Source of the DNA: Cerasibacillus terrae
GTDB lineage: Bacteria > Bacillota > Bacilli > Bacillales > Amphibacillaceae
Reading direction: 5' to 3'
Length of the DNA: 64,000 nt
Assembly: GCF_008039555.1 (NCBI RefSeq)
Contig: NZ_VDUW01000006.1
Span: forward strand, 62,001 to 126,000
The notes under the pieces are model-generated. The model did no database searches. It worked only from the letters and a program-made list of their open reading frames with translations, and had not been told where the DNA came from. Within the stretch, counting starts at the first letter, position 1, and each line of letters opens with the position of its first letter. Position numbers and translations under genes: made by a program. Positions 1 through 8,588 of this stretch are shown here, in pieces.

Positions 1-1
1 T

Positions 2-805
2 GAGGACGAGTTTTATAAATGTGCAAAGGAAAAAGAAAATAAACAGGAGTTTGAAAGTACGATTCAACAAATTCATACCCAGTTTGTAACTATTTTTTCC
101 AAGACGGAATGGGAATTATTTCTCTTAGAAAATAAGACAGAACAAGGGCTTCTTGTTTGTCAACAGGAGCAAAAAGAAACCATTCTAGTAATTGAACAAA
201 AGCTCAATGAAAAAAGGCAAGCCGTTGCAACCTATCAAGCACAGCTGGAAAAAATAGAATCATCTGAATCATATTCGAAATTAATCCACCGCTTGCAGAT
301 GGAGAAAGAACAATTATCTGTCCTTTCCAAGCGATGGTCAATTTTAAAGACGGCTCAAGCAATGTTACGTGAAACAAAACAATTATATAAAGAAAAGTAT
401 TTACAAGATGTACTTGAACAAGCAACTAACTATTTTTCTTATATAACAGATCATAAATATCAAAGAATCATTGCTCCAACGGATAAACAGCCATTTTTAG
501 TTGAAACGAGCCAAAGAATAAAATTTTCTGTTCATGAATTATCTCAAGGTACAATTGATCAACTTTATGTTTCCCTACGACTGGCTATTGGTGAAGTCAT
601 GGGAGAAAAGCATCAACTCCCATTTATTATTGATGATGCCTTTGTTCATTTTGATTCCACACGTTTAAACCGTATTTTACCAATTTTAACGTCTATTTCG
701 AAAAAGAAACAAATTATATTTTTCACATGTAAACAGGAAATTTTGGAAAATATAGCGTCCGAAAATAAGGTAGATTTATTAAATGTGGTTCGCGTTACAC
801 CATAA
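2..805 (+). CDS. yhaN: YhaN-like AAA/SMC-type ATPase, C-terminal part
   Basis: The frame is open from the second base of the window, so only about 267 C-terminal residues are present. The first half is charged and coiled-coil-like. The second half holds the nucleotide-binding end of an SMC/RecN-like ATPase: a signature-like ELSQGTIDQLYVSLRLA, then the Walker B strand PFIIDDAFVHFD. This fits YhaN, the large ATPase usually encoded with the nuclease-like YhaO and the exoribonuclease YhaM, and yhaM lies two genes downstream. The function is poorly known; a role in DNA metabolism is inference from SbcC/Rad50 resemblance. The N-terminal ATP-binding half lies outside the window. Confidence 0.85.
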   Translation, partial: EDEFYKCAKEKENKQEFESTIQQIHTQFVTIFSKTEWELFLLENKTEQGLLVCQQEQKETILVIEQKLNEKRQAVATYQAQLEKIESSESYSKLIHRLQMEKEQLSVLSKRWSILKTAQAMLRETKQLYKEKYLQDVLEQATNYFSYITDHKYQRIIAPTDKQPFLVETSQRIKFSVHELSQGTIDQLYVSLRLAIGEVMGEKHQLPFIIDDAFVHFDSTRLNRILPILTSISKKKQIIFFTCKQEILENIASENKVDLLNVVRVTP

Positions 806-897
806 TCCATGATAAACTGAAGAGTAAAGTAATAGGTGAAAGGAGGTGGAACCTGTTACAGATTGATATAACCTTAAAATTCTGTAATGGGATTTCT

Positions 898-1437
898 TTG
901 TTGCAACAACAAGAATGGGAGAAATATGAATATATTTCAGAAAAATTTATTCGAGCAATTGCTAAAAATATGAAGCTTTATGACATAACTCCATCTGTTG
1001 GTAGACTATTTGGAGTGTTATATTTTTCAGATGAGCCGATGACATTAGATGAATTGGGACAGGCCTTAGATATGAGTAAAACAAGCATGTCTACTGGTGT
1101 GCGCTCATTATCTGATATAAATATGGTGGAGACAACATTTAAAAGAGGGATTCGTAAAAACTTGTATCAAGCAGAAGAAGATTGGTATAAATCATTTACT
1201 TCCTTGTTTGGAATTCACTGGCGCAAACATACGGAGATGAATATACTGGAAGCAAAGGAAACGATTCAGTCACTGCATGCATTACAAGAAGAAATAACAG
1301 ATGCATCTCTCAAGGAGAAAATAGATAAAGATATTGAACGAATTCAATATGCAAAAAAATACTATCAATGGTTGATGCAATTTATTGAAGTAATTGAAAC
1401 AGGAAAGATTTTTGACTTTATCCCGAAAGTCAAGTGA
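898..1437 (+). CDS. GbsR/MarR-type transcriptional regulator
   Basis: The protein is 179 residues and matches the GbsR family: the block around ITPSVGRLFGVLYFSDEP followed by LDELGQALDMSKTSMSTGVRSL forms the winged helix-turn-helix, and a helical tail follows. Family members repress genes for choline or glycine-betaine handling, and the opuA betaine importer lies 3.5 kb downstream; control of that operon is inference. The gene splits the usual yhaN-yhaM pair. The start is uncertain. The TTG chosen here has no good ribosome site, while a perfect AGGAGG 50 bases upstream is followed six bases later by an in-frame CTG that would add 15 residues. Confidence 0.85.
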   Translation: MLQQQEWEKYEYISEKFIRAIAKNMKLYDITPSVGRLFGVLYFSDEPMTLDELGQALDMSKTSMSTGVRSLSDINMVETTFKRGIRKNLYQAEEDWYKSFTSLFGIHWRKHTEMNILEAKETIQSLHALQEEITDASLKEKIDKDIERIQYAKKYYQWLMQFIEVIETGKIFDFIPKVK

Positions 1438-1471
1438 TGTGTTATACGGATAAACGAGGGAGGAAGAGAAT

Positions 1472-2437
1472 GTGCAAAACGGAATTAAAAACTATCAAGT
1501 AGGGGATAAATTCTCTGGATTCATGTTAATTAAGGAAATGACAAAGGGAGTAACAAGTACCGGAAAAGATTTTTTAACATTAATTCTTCGAGATACATCA
1601 GGGGAAATAGAAGCGAAATTATGGGATGCAAGACCAGAAGATATGAAACTATATCAAGCAGAAGTTATCATTTATTTGACTGGTGAAATTACACAATTTC
1701 GCGGCAAAGCACAGTTAAAGATTTACTCCATTCGTCCTTCTGAAGAAACAGACGGTGTACATATTGCAGATTTTGTAGAAAAGGCACCAGTTGAAAAAGA
1801 AGTTTTGTTTGACAGGTTAAAGGCAGCTGTTCTTGAAATGCAAAATTTGAATGTGCAAGAAATTACTCGAGCTTTTATAACAAAATATAAAGAGGAACTT
1901 TTAACATTCCCTGCAGCCGTGTCCAATCACCATGCATATGTATCTGGTTTAGCACATCATATTACGAGCATGCTAGCATTAGCACGAGAAATTTGTAAAT
2001 TGTATCCAGAGCTAAATAAAGATTTACTATATGCAGGAATTATTTTACATGATTTAGGCAAGGTGAAAGAATTATCTGGTCTTGTTACAACATCGTATAC
2101 ATTGCAAGGGAAATTGATTGGCCATATTCCACTGATGGTAGAGGAAATCGGTCAGATTGCCAATGAATTAAACATAGAAGGAGAAGAGGTTATCATTTTA
2201 CAACATCTTGTACTTAGTCATCATGGGAAAGCGGAGTGGGGCAGCCCAAGACCACCACTAATTCGAGAGGCAGAAATACTCCATCTGATTGACTTGATGG
2301 ACGCGAAGATGAATATGTTAAATCGTGCATTAGAACATGTGGAGCCAGGTGAGTTTACCGAACGACTATTCCCAATGGATAATCGCTCCTTTTATAAACC
2401 GACATTTGAACCTAATTATACGATTATGAAGAAATAA
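1472..2437 (+). CDS. yhaM: 3'-5' exoribonuclease YhaM
   Basis: YhaM of Gram-positive bacteria is a metal-dependent 3'-5' exonuclease acting on RNA and single-stranded DNA. The 321 residues show an N-terminal OB-fold (about 12-90, including GEIEAKLWDA) and a C-terminal HD domain with a histidine pair near 153-154 and the diagnostic LHDLGK at 192-197 (His193, Asp194). Length matches the family. The start is GTG 1472 behind GGGAGG; an ATG two bases earlier is out of frame. The gene follows the GbsR-like gene by 34 bases and is probably cotranscribed with it. Confidence 0.93.
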   Translation: MQNGIKNYQVGDKFSGFMLIKEMTKGVTSTGKDFLTLILRDTSGEIEAKLWDARPEDMKLYQAEVIIYLTGEITQFRGKAQLKIYSIRPSEETDGVHIADFVEKAPVEKEVLFDRLKAAVLEMQNLNVQEITRAFITKYKEELLTFPAAVSNHHAYVSGLAHHITSMLALAREICKLYPELNKDLLYAGIILHDLGKVKELSGLVTTSYTLQGKLIGHIPLMVEEIGQIANELNIEGEEVIILQHLVLSHHGKAEWGSPRPPLIREAEILHLIDLMDAKMNMLNRALEHVEPGEFTERLFPMDNRSFYKPTFEPNYTIMKK

Positions 2438-2544
2438 CAAAGGGTGAATTCACTTTCATCCTTTTTATTTTCCCATTTTTATGGTCATCTTTTCTTATTT
2501 CATACATATATTTAATAGAAAAGAGTGGACAAGGGGTGTTTACT

Positions 2545-2718
2545 GTGGTTTTAGGTGTACCTTGGTGGATTATTATTGTCATTTGCTTCATATTTATTAG
2601 TGGATATATGGCATTTCGGGCAATGCAAGCCGAAAGAAAATTAGAACAGCATTTCATTGAAGAAGAGGGGAATATTTATATGGAGCGATTGGAAGAAGAA
2701 AGAAAGAAACGTTCCTAA
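2545..2718 (+). CDS. yhaL: YhaL-type small membrane protein
   Basis: A 57-residue protein with one N-terminal membrane helix (GVPWWIIIVICFIFISGY) and a highly charged C-terminal helix rich in Glu, Arg and Lys. Size, topology and position between yhaM and prsA match the sporulation-associated YhaL of Bacillus. The start chosen is GTG 2545, seven bases after AAGGGGTG; an upstream GTG at 2536 lies inside that ribosome site. Its exact role is unknown. Confidence 0.8.
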   Translation: MVLGVPWWIIIVICFIFISGYMAFRAMQAERKLEQHFIEEEGNIYMERLEEERKKRS

Positions 2719-2727
2719 AGGTTTAAT

Positions 2728-2772
2728 AAAAAAGCAGGTATGTAGATGGATTCATCTACATACCTGTTTCTT
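2728..2772. terminator. Bidirectional terminator between yhaL and prsA
   Basis: A perfect 14-bp stem (CAGGTATGTAGATG and its complement) with a four-base loop, an A-run on the left and a T-rich tract on the right. It can end both converging transcripts. Confidence 0.9.
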
Positions 2773-2776
2773 TGCA

Positions 2777-3652
2777 TTAACCTTGTGCATCTTCTTCCAT
2801 TTCTGGGTCTGCTGTATCGAATAGTCCTTCGAATTGCTCGTCTTTTACTTCGATTTTAGCATTATCTAGTAATTCTTTTAATTTTGCTTCGGTGTCTACT
2901 TTTTGATTTCTTAAGTCGTTCTTAATCATTTCTTTATTATCTTCAAATGAACCAATATCTTCTTCTTTATCACGCTTGTCTTCTAAAAGGATAATATGGT
3001 AACCGAATTCAGATTTAACCGGGTCACTAATTTCGCCTTTTTTCATATTGAATACGGCATCTTCAAATTGTGGGACCATTTCTCCAGTTGAAAACCAACC
3101 AAGATCTCCACCATTTTCACTAGAGCCATCAGAGGAGTGTTCTTTTGCTAATTTAGCAAAATCAGCACCATCATCTAATTTATTTTTAATATCTTTTGCT
3201 TCTTTTTCATCACTCACCAGAATATGACTTGCTTTTACTTCTGTTTTCATGCGTTTATATTGTTCTTTTAATTCTTTATCAGGAATTTCTACATCACCGA
3301 ACATTGCTTCTTCATATAGCAAACTAACATGAAGTTGTTCTTTTAGTTGTTCTTCATCTTGAATACCTTGTTGCTGCAGAACCATTTCAAATTGTTCGCC
3401 CAATTCATCTTTCATTTCTTTTACTTGTTTATCTACTTCTTTATCTTCCACGTCATATTCTTTTTCCAAAATTTTCTCAAGCATCATTTGTTGAAGAACT
3501 TGATCCCCGATGGAGTTTTTCATCTCTGTATAAAATTCATCCTTTGTAATATCTCCAGCTTTTGATTCGATAACGACATCACCTGAACCTGTATTACATC
3601 CAGATACAAGTAAGCCAGCACTGATTGTTGCTGCGATTGCTATTTTCTTCAT
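2777..3652 (-). CDS. prsA: Foldase PrsA, lipoprotein peptidyl-prolyl isomerase
   Basis: PrsA is a membrane-anchored chaperone and cis-trans prolyl isomerase that helps exported proteins fold outside the membrane. The sequence has a short signal peptide with the lipobox LVSGC (Cys19), a helical N-terminal part with SurA-like character, and a parvulin domain from about residue 138 (EVKASHILV through GEISDPVKSEFGYHIILL). At 291 residues it is normal length. An acidic tail follows the parvulin domain, which is common in salt-tolerant relatives. ATG is preceded by AGGAGTG on the reverse strand. It converges on yhaL and shares its terminator. Confidence 0.95.
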   Translation of the reverse strand: MKKIAIAATISAGLLVSGCNTGSGDVVIESKAGDITKDEFYTEMKNSIGDQVLQQMMLEKILEKEYDVEDKEVDKQVKEMKDELGEQFEMVLQQQGIQDEEQLKEQLHVSLLYEEAMFGDVEIPDKELKEQYKRMKTEVKASHILVSDEKEAKDIKNKLDDGADFAKLAKEHSSDGSSENGGDLGWFSTGEMVPQFEDAVFNMKKGEISDPVKSEFGYHIILLEDKRDKEEDIGSFEDNKEMIKNDLRNQKVDTEAKLKELLDNAKIEVKDEQFEGLFDTADPEMEEDAQG

Positions 3653-3805
3653 TTAAACACTCCTAATCATCTGTATAGCTTTATCCAAATTGCTACCATT
3701 AAATATAACATATTTTTACGTAAAATCATACTTTTCGATGGTTCGTATATCTCATTATTTTATATGGAAACATGCTACATCATTCATAGCAATAGATGAA
3801 TGAAT

Positions 3806-3991
3806 TCAAATCATTGCATTAAGTACCTTTACATAAGAAGTTACTAAAAGAATTAGAACAATAATATTCGTAAAACGAAACATCTTATCCTGTCGGTACT
3901 TTGTTAACTTTAATTTGGTACAAAATTTATATGTTAAAGCATTGAAAATAAACAATATAATAAAGCCATAAATAGGAAATATAATGTTCAT
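3806..3991 (-). CDS. Small two-helix membrane protein, unknown
   Basis: A 61-residue ORF that reads as a membrane protein: residues 1-20 (IIFPIYGFIILFIFNALTY) and 42-58 (TNIIVLILLVTSYVKVL) are hydrophobic, joined by a basic linker. On the reverse strand the ATG is preceded by a G-rich Shine-Dalgarno-like run (AGGGGGGA). I do not recognise the family. It stands alone between prsA and the divergent yhaI gene. It could be a real lineage-specific gene or a chance ORF in AT-rich DNA; the good ribosome site favours the first. Confidence 0.5.
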   Translation of the reverse strand: MNIIFPIYGFIILFIFNALTYKFCTKLKLTKYRQDKMFRFTNIIVLILLVTSYVKVLNAMI

Positions 3992-4230
3992 AATCTATCC
4001 CCCCTAAACCAACGCCCCTTCGTCTTGCGTAAAATGAACTCTCTTTAACTGTAACAAAGTATTGGCATACTGAACAGAGAAAAACAATAAAAAATTTCAG
4101 AAGACTGTATTTAATTGAAGAAATATTCGGCATGGAGTTTGGTCATCACTTTCTATGTATAACATGTTATACTATATAGTAACATTACTTTTTGTAAATT
4201 GAAATAACTGATGAACGGTGGGGTGATTTG

Positions 4231-4551
4231 ATGAGGGATAGGACGGCATTTCATTTACAATTAATAAACAAATTAATTGACATGGATAAATACCCACTAA
4301 CAAAAATTATTATTGAAAAAGACCTATCGGAAATCGAATATCATGAATTTATGCAATTTGTTCATAGATTAAATGACGAATATGAAAAACAAAAAGCAGA
4401 AGGTTTATTAGATTTCTCCTCTTTACTTATTCAATTTGCTGGTATGCTAAACGAAAAGCTAGATCCCAATCAAATGATTGATGCCCTACATAAAGAAGGG
4501 TATTATCCGAATCTTATGAATGAATTCCTCTCACTTCTTCAAAGGAAATAA
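4231..4551 (+). CDS. yhaI: YhaI-like DUF1878 protein
   Basis: A 106-residue helical, charged protein (KLIDMDKYPLTKIIIEKDLSEIEYHEFMQF near the N-terminus) matching the DUF1878/YhaI family in length and in position downstream of prsA. No enzymatic motif is visible and the function is unknown. ATG 4231 lies six bases after GGTGGGGTG; a TTG one codon earlier is less likely. In B. subtilis the regulator gene scoC would lie between this gene and yhaH. Here the opuA operon occupies that interval instead. Confidence 0.75.
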   Translation: MRDRTAFHLQLINKLIDMDKYPLTKIIIEKDLSEIEYHEFMQFVHRLNDEYEKQKAEGLLDFSSLLIQFAGMLNEKLDPNQMIDALHKEGYYPNLMNEFLSLLQRK

Positions 4552-4554
4552 TAT

Positions 4555-4583
4555 AGCGAGGAAACGGACAAGCCCTCGCTTTA
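4555..4583 (+). terminator. Weak terminator-like hairpin after yhaI
   Basis: A 7-bp GC-rich stem (AGCGAGG with CCTCGCT) is followed by only TTTAAA. The U-tract is poor, so termination is plausible but not strong. Confidence 0.4.
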
Positions 4584-4997
4584 AACGATTTACTTCTACA
4601 CGAATGGATAAAAAACCATTTTCACCCATTATTTATGAGATGCCCTCAAGAAAATATGCCCTTTTTCCACATATTATATGAAAAATAGATAAAAACCCTT
4701 TGAAATATAATTGTAATAAAGCATATGCAAGTAAATGAAAGCATTTATAAGAAAACAGTACATAAAGTTTGTACAGAATAAACTTTACGTAATAAACAAG
4801 CTCTAATTACTTTATATACAGTTTGATAGATTACTATAAAACCTTTATAGTTTTAAAGTAGCTAATTTTTGTCGGACAAATGAATGTTTTTATTGTGGAA
4901 AAATGATTTCTTTTAATTAATATAGAATAATCTATTTAGGATTTATCATTTTTGATGGCACGATAAAACATGAAAGACTATTAAAGGAGTGAATTAC
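4584..4997. other. AT-rich leader and promoter region of opuA
   Basis: No convincing gene is seen in this gap. It holds the promoter annotated at 4823-4851 and a leader of about 140 bases before opuAA. I see no riboswitch fold. The length fits an osmotically regulated promoter region, but no regulator site can be named. Confidence 0.5.
4823..4851 (+). promoter_or_regulatory. Candidate sigma-A promoter of opuA
   Basis: TTGATA and TATAGT are separated by exactly 17 bases. This is the best promoter match in the gap before the glycine-betaine importer operon. Osmotic control is expected from the family but is not visible here. Confidence 0.55.
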
Positions 4998-6188
4998 GTG
5001 CCGATTATTGAAGTAGAAAATTTGACTAAAGTATTTGGTCGGCATCCCAAACAAGCAATAGAGCTATTAGATCAAGGGAAGTCAAAAGAAGAAATATTAC
5101 AAGAGACAGGACAGACGGTAGGTGTAAATCGGGCAAGTTTCTCAGTTGAAGAGGGAGAAATCTTTGTTATCATGGGGTTATCCGGAAGTGGTAAATCAAC
5201 CCTTGTTCGTTTATTAAACAGAATAATCGAACCAACACAAGGAAATATTTATGTTAACGGTGAAAATTTATCAGAAATGGATAAAAAAGCCCTTCGTGAA
5301 GTACGCCGTAAGAAGATGAGTATGGTTTTCCAAAAATTTGCCTTGTTTCCAAACCGAACAATTTTGGAAAATGCTGAATTTGGTTTAGAAATTCAGAAGG
5401 TGCCAAAAGAAGAACGACAAGAAAAGGCAACAAAAGCACTAGAGTTAGTTGGGCTTGGTAGTTATTTAGAACAGAAGCCTGAACAGTTATCTGGTGGGAT
5501 GCAACAACGTGTGGGACTAGCACGTGCATTAGCAAATGATCCAGAAGTGCTATTGATGGATGAAGCCTTTTCAGCTTTAGATCCTTTAATTCGTAAAGAT
5601 ATGCAAGATGAATTGATTGATCTTCAATCAACTATGCAAAAAACAATTATCTTCATTACACATGATTTGAATGAAGCATTAAAGATGGGTGACAGAATTG
5701 CCCTAATGCGGGATGGTTCCATTGTACAAATTGGAACACCAGAAGAAATATTAGTCAATCCTGCAAATGATTATGTAGAAAAATTCGTGGAAGATGTGGA
5801 TCGCTCTAAAGTGTTAACTGCAGAGCATATTATGAAACGTCCAGAAACAATTAATATTGAAAAACATGGTCCACGAGTGGCATTGGAAAGAATGAGTAAA
5901 GAAGGGATTTCTAGTATATTAGTAGTTGATTCTAAACGAATTCTACAAGGTTATGTAACAGCTGATGATGCTTCACAAGCTATAAAAGATGACATAAAAG
6001 ATTTACAAGAAATACTCCGTACAGATATACCGAAAGCAATGAAAGATACACCAATGAATGAAATATTTGATATTATTAACGGTTCTCCCATCCCGGTAGC
6101 TGTTGTAGAAAATGATAGGTTAGTAGGAATCATTGTACGTGGTGCTGTAATCGCAGCATTAGCCGGAAATAGTGGGGTGAATGAATGA
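4998..6188 (+). CDS. opuAA: Glycine betaine ABC transporter ATPase OpuAA
   Basis: This is the ATP-hydrolysing subunit of the OpuA importer, which takes up glycine betaine as an osmoprotectant. Motifs: Walker A GLSGSGKST (60-68), a Q-loop after MVFQKFALFPN, signature LSGGMQQRVGLARA, Walker B VLLMDEAFSALDP, and a C-terminal pair of CBS domains (about 265-396), as in ProV/OpuAA. GTG 4998, eight bases after AAAGGAG, is preferred over an upstream GTG that overlaps the ribosome site. Its stop overlaps the opuAB start in ATGA, so the two are translationally coupled. Confidence 0.95.
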   Translation: MPIIEVENLTKVFGRHPKQAIELLDQGKSKEEILQETGQTVGVNRASFSVEEGEIFVIMGLSGSGKSTLVRLLNRIIEPTQGNIYVNGENLSEMDKKALREVRRKKMSMVFQKFALFPNRTILENAEFGLEIQKVPKEERQEKATKALELVGLGSYLEQKPEQLSGGMQQRVGLARALANDPEVLLMDEAFSALDPLIRKDMQDELIDLQSTMQKTIIFITHDLNEALKMGDRIALMRDGSIVQIGTPEEILVNPANDYVEKFVEDVDRSKVLTAEHIMKRPETINIEKHGPRVALERMSKEGISSILVVDSKRILQGYVTADDASQAIKDDIKDLQEILRTDIPKAMKDTPMNEIFDIINGSPIPVAVVENDRLVGIIVRGAVIAALAGNSGVNE

Positions 6189-7033
6189 TGTTAGATTTTA
6201 TACCAGAAATACCTATTTCAGATTGGACAACAGATTTTACAAAATGGGTGACAGACAAATTTGCATTCTTATTTGATTTTATCAAAGATAATTTTGGTTC
6301 TTTGATGGAATTTTTGACCGCGCAATTGATGGTTATACCGCCAATTATTTTTATATTAATTATAGCAGTTTTAGCTTTCTTTTTATCAGGGAAGAAATTT
6401 GGTTTAGCTGCATTTTCAATTGTGGGTTTATGGCTAATTTATAACCAAGGTTTATGGGAGCACTTAATGAACACACTAGTGCTTGTTTTGATTGCCAGTG
6501 CATTATCTGTTATCATTGGAATTCCGGTGGGTATTTTAATGGCTAAAAGTAAGATAGCTGAGACAATTATTACACCTATTCTTGACTTTATGCAGACAAT
6601 GCCAGCCTTTGTTTATTTAATTCCTGCCGTTGCATTCTTTGGTATCGGGATGGTTCCGGGGGTGTTTGCCTCTTTAATCTTTGCTTCTCCGCCAACTGTA
6701 CGATTCACAAATCTTGGGATTCGTCAAGTTTCTAAAGAATTGGTGGAAGCATCGGATGCCTTTGGAAGCACAGGAGCACAGAAATTATTTAAAGTAGAAC
6801 TTCCAATGGCAAAAGCGACGATTAGTGCGGGGATTAACCAAACGGTTATGTTAGCACTATCCATGGTAGTTACCGCTTCTATGATTGGTGCACCAGGATT
6901 AGGTAGAGAAGTATTATCTGCCCTTCAACGTGCTCAAGTTGGACCAGGATTTGTAGCAGGTATTGGTATTGTTATTTTAGCGATTATTATTGATCGTTTG
7001 ACACAATCGAGTTCTAAAAAGGAAAACATGTAA
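6185..7033 (+). CDS. opuAB: Glycine betaine ABC transporter permease OpuAB
   Basis: A 282-residue permease with several membrane helices and the binding-protein-dependent transport signature in the EAA-loop region (ELVEASDAFGSTGAQKLFKVELPMAKATI). It forms the membrane channel of OpuA with OpuAA and OpuAC. The N-terminal 45 residues before the first helix resemble the amphipathic segment of ProW/OpuAB proteins. Two tandem ATG codons (6185, 6188) are possible starts; the first overlaps the opuAA stop. Confidence 0.95.
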   Translation: MMLDFIPEIPISDWTTDFTKWVTDKFAFLFDFIKDNFGSLMEFLTAQLMVIPPIIFILIIAVLAFFLSGKKFGLAAFSIVGLWLIYNQGLWEHLMNTLVLVLIASALSVIIGIPVGILMAKSKIAETIITPILDFMQTMPAFVYLIPAVAFFGIGMVPGVFASLIFASPPTVRFTNLGIRQVSKELVEASDAFGSTGAQKLFKVELPMAKATISAGINQTVMLALSMVVTASMIGAPGLGREVLSALQRAQVGPGFVAGIGIVILAIIIDRLTQSSSKKENM

Positions 7034-7100
7034 GGTATCTTTTCCAAGAAAAAGGGAAAGTTCCTATATATTTATTATGATTAAAAGGAGAGTATACATT

Positions 7101-8033
7101 TTGGTTAAATTTAACTGGAAACGTTTAGGAATAGTAGCAGGACTATCTTTATCACTAGTTGTTGCAGGTTGTGGATCTGATGATGGTGAAGCAACAGAAA
7201 AAACAAAAGATAATGCTGATAATGGTGACGTGAACTATGGTGAAGAAGTAGATTACGCTATAACAGGTATTGAGCCTGGTGCTGGTGTATTTAAAGCTAC
7301 AGAAAAAGCTGTAGAAGAATATGAGAACTTAAAAGGTTGGGAAGTACAAGCATCTTCTAGTGGTGCAATGGCAACTGCATTGGGAGAAGCTTATGATAAA
7401 GAAGAACCAATCTTTGTTACTGGTTGGACACCACACTGGAAATTCGCTAAATATGATTTAAAATATTTAGAAGATCCAAAAGGTGTTTATGGTGATGAAG
7501 AAACAATTAATACAATGGTTCGTGAAGGCCTAGAAGAAGATATGCCAAATGCATATAAATTACTTGACCAATTCAACTGGACTACGGAAGATATGGAAGA
7601 AGTTATGCTTGAAGTGTCAGAAGGTGCAGACCCAGCTGAATCTGCAGCTACTTGGGTTGAGGACAATGCAGATAAAGTAGAAGAGTGGACAGACGGTGTA
7701 GAAGAAGTAGATGGAGAAGAAATCGAACTTGTTTATGTGGAGTGGGATTCTGAAGTTGCTTCTACAAATGTTGTAGGACATGTTTTAGAAAACCTAGGAT
7801 TCGATGTAACACTTACTCCTGTCGATAATGCCGTTATGTGGCAAGCAGTTGCAGGCGGCGAAGCAGATGGTATGGTTGCAGCTTGGCTACCAGGTACACA
7901 TGGTGATTTATATGAACAATATCAAGACGATTTAGAAGACCTTGGAGAAAACCTTGAAGGTGCAAAAATTGGCTTAGTTGTTCCAAAATATATGGATATC
8001 GATTCCATTGAAGATTTAGAACCGAAAGAATAA
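7101..8033 (+). CDS. opuAC: Glycine betaine-binding lipoprotein OpuAC
   Basis: The substrate-binding subunit of OpuA, tethered to the outer face of the membrane. With the TTG start at 7101 (ten bases after AAAGGAG) the signal peptide is normal and the lipobox VVAGC places the lipidated cysteine at residue 24. An ATG eight codons upstream lies before that ribosome site and is less likely. The mature part is acidic and has the ProX/OpuAC pattern, including conserved tryptophans (GWTPHWKF, VMWQAVAGGEADGMVAAWLP) of the type that build the aromatic betaine cage. A strong terminator follows. Confidence 0.94.
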   Translation: MVKFNWKRLGIVAGLSLSLVVAGCGSDDGEATEKTKDNADNGDVNYGEEVDYAITGIEPGAGVFKATEKAVEEYENLKGWEVQASSSGAMATALGEAYDKEEPIFVTGWTPHWKFAKYDLKYLEDPKGVYGDEETINTMVREGLEEDMPNAYKLLDQFNWTTEDMEEVMLEVSEGADPAESAATWVEDNADKVEEWTDGVEEVDGEEIELVYVEWDSEVASTNVVGHVLENLGFDVTLTPVDNAVMWQAVAGGEADGMVAAWLPGTHGDLYEQYQDDLEDLGENLEGAKIGLVVPKYMDIDSIEDLEPKE

Positions 8034-8044
8034 TTGAAAGTTAA

Positions 8045-8092
8045 AAATCCGGTAAGCGGGAGTGTTCATCTCTTGCTTACCGGATTTTTTTT
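8045..8092 (+). terminator. Terminator of the opuA operon
   Basis: A perfect 12-bp stem (AATCCGGTAAGC and complement) with a loop of 17 bases, followed by a run of T. It lies 12 bases after opuAC. Confidence 0.92.
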
Positions 8093-8117
8093 GATGTTGA
8101 AGAATGAGATTCTGTGC

Positions 8118-8432
8118 TCCCGCGTGCCCGCAATGGCGGCAAAATTGTAAAAACGGTAACGGTGGATGTTCCCGCGTGCCCGCAATGGCGGCAAAATTGT
8201 AAAAACGGTAACGGTGGATGTTCCCGCGTGCCCGCAATGGCGGCAAAATCATAAAAATGGTAACGGTGGATGTTCCCGCGTGCCCGCAATGGCGGCAAAA
8301 TCATAAAAATGGTAACGGTGGATGTTCCCGCGTGCCCGCAATAGTGGTAAAATCGTAAAAACGGTAACGCTGGATGTTCCCGCGTGCCCGCAATCGTGCA
8401 AAATCGTAAAAACAGTAACGCGGGATACTGCT
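8118..8432. repeat. 52-bp tandem repeat array, six copies
   Basis: TCCCGCGTGCCCGCAA recurs at 8118, 8170, 8222, 8274, 8326 and 8378, an exact 52-bp period. The first four units are nearly identical; the last two have diverged (GGCGGC becomes GTGGT and then a deletion). Each unit has a GC-rich half and an AT-rich half (GTAAAAACGGTAACG). The array fills the gap between the convergent opuAC and yhaH genes, after the opuA terminator. Reverse-strand frames through it are open only because of the repetition. No spacers or Cas genes are present, so it is not a CRISPR array. Confidence 0.95.
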
Positions 8433-8546
8433 ATTTGCCCGATTTCTTTAAATTGCCGAACAGATGGTTTTGGTTTCGAATAAGCAATAAAACTAACCTA
8501 AGGAAAAATACTATTTCATCCTTGAATTCATCCTCGAATAATTTGA

Positions 8547-8588
8547 AATAAAAAATGACTAATCAATGGAATGATTAGCCATTTTTTA
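8547..8588. terminator. Terminator between the repeat array and yhaH
   Basis: An 11-bp stem (ATGACTAATCA paired with TGATTAGCCAT) is flanked by an A-run and a T-run, so it can end yhaH on the reverse strand and anything coming through the repeat array. Confidence 0.8.

Noticed and set aside
3927..4133. 68-codon reverse-strand frame overlapping the small membrane gene at 3806-3991
   Set aside because: It has no ribosome site and overlaps, in another frame, the ORF that does have one.
5254..5631. 125-codon reverse-strand frame inside opuAA
   Set aside because: Shadow of a strongly conserved ATPase gene; no independent signals.
8016..8304. Two overlapping reverse-strand frames of 75-78 codons inside the 52-bp array
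   Set aside because: They are open only because the repeat unit lacks stops in those frames, lack ribosome sites and would encode pure repeats; one also overlaps the opuA terminator.
8118..8432. CRISPR array
   Set aside because: The entire 52-bp unit is repeated, with no unique spacers between short direct repeats, and no cas genes are nearby. The same holds for the 51-bp array at 22.9-23.3 kb.
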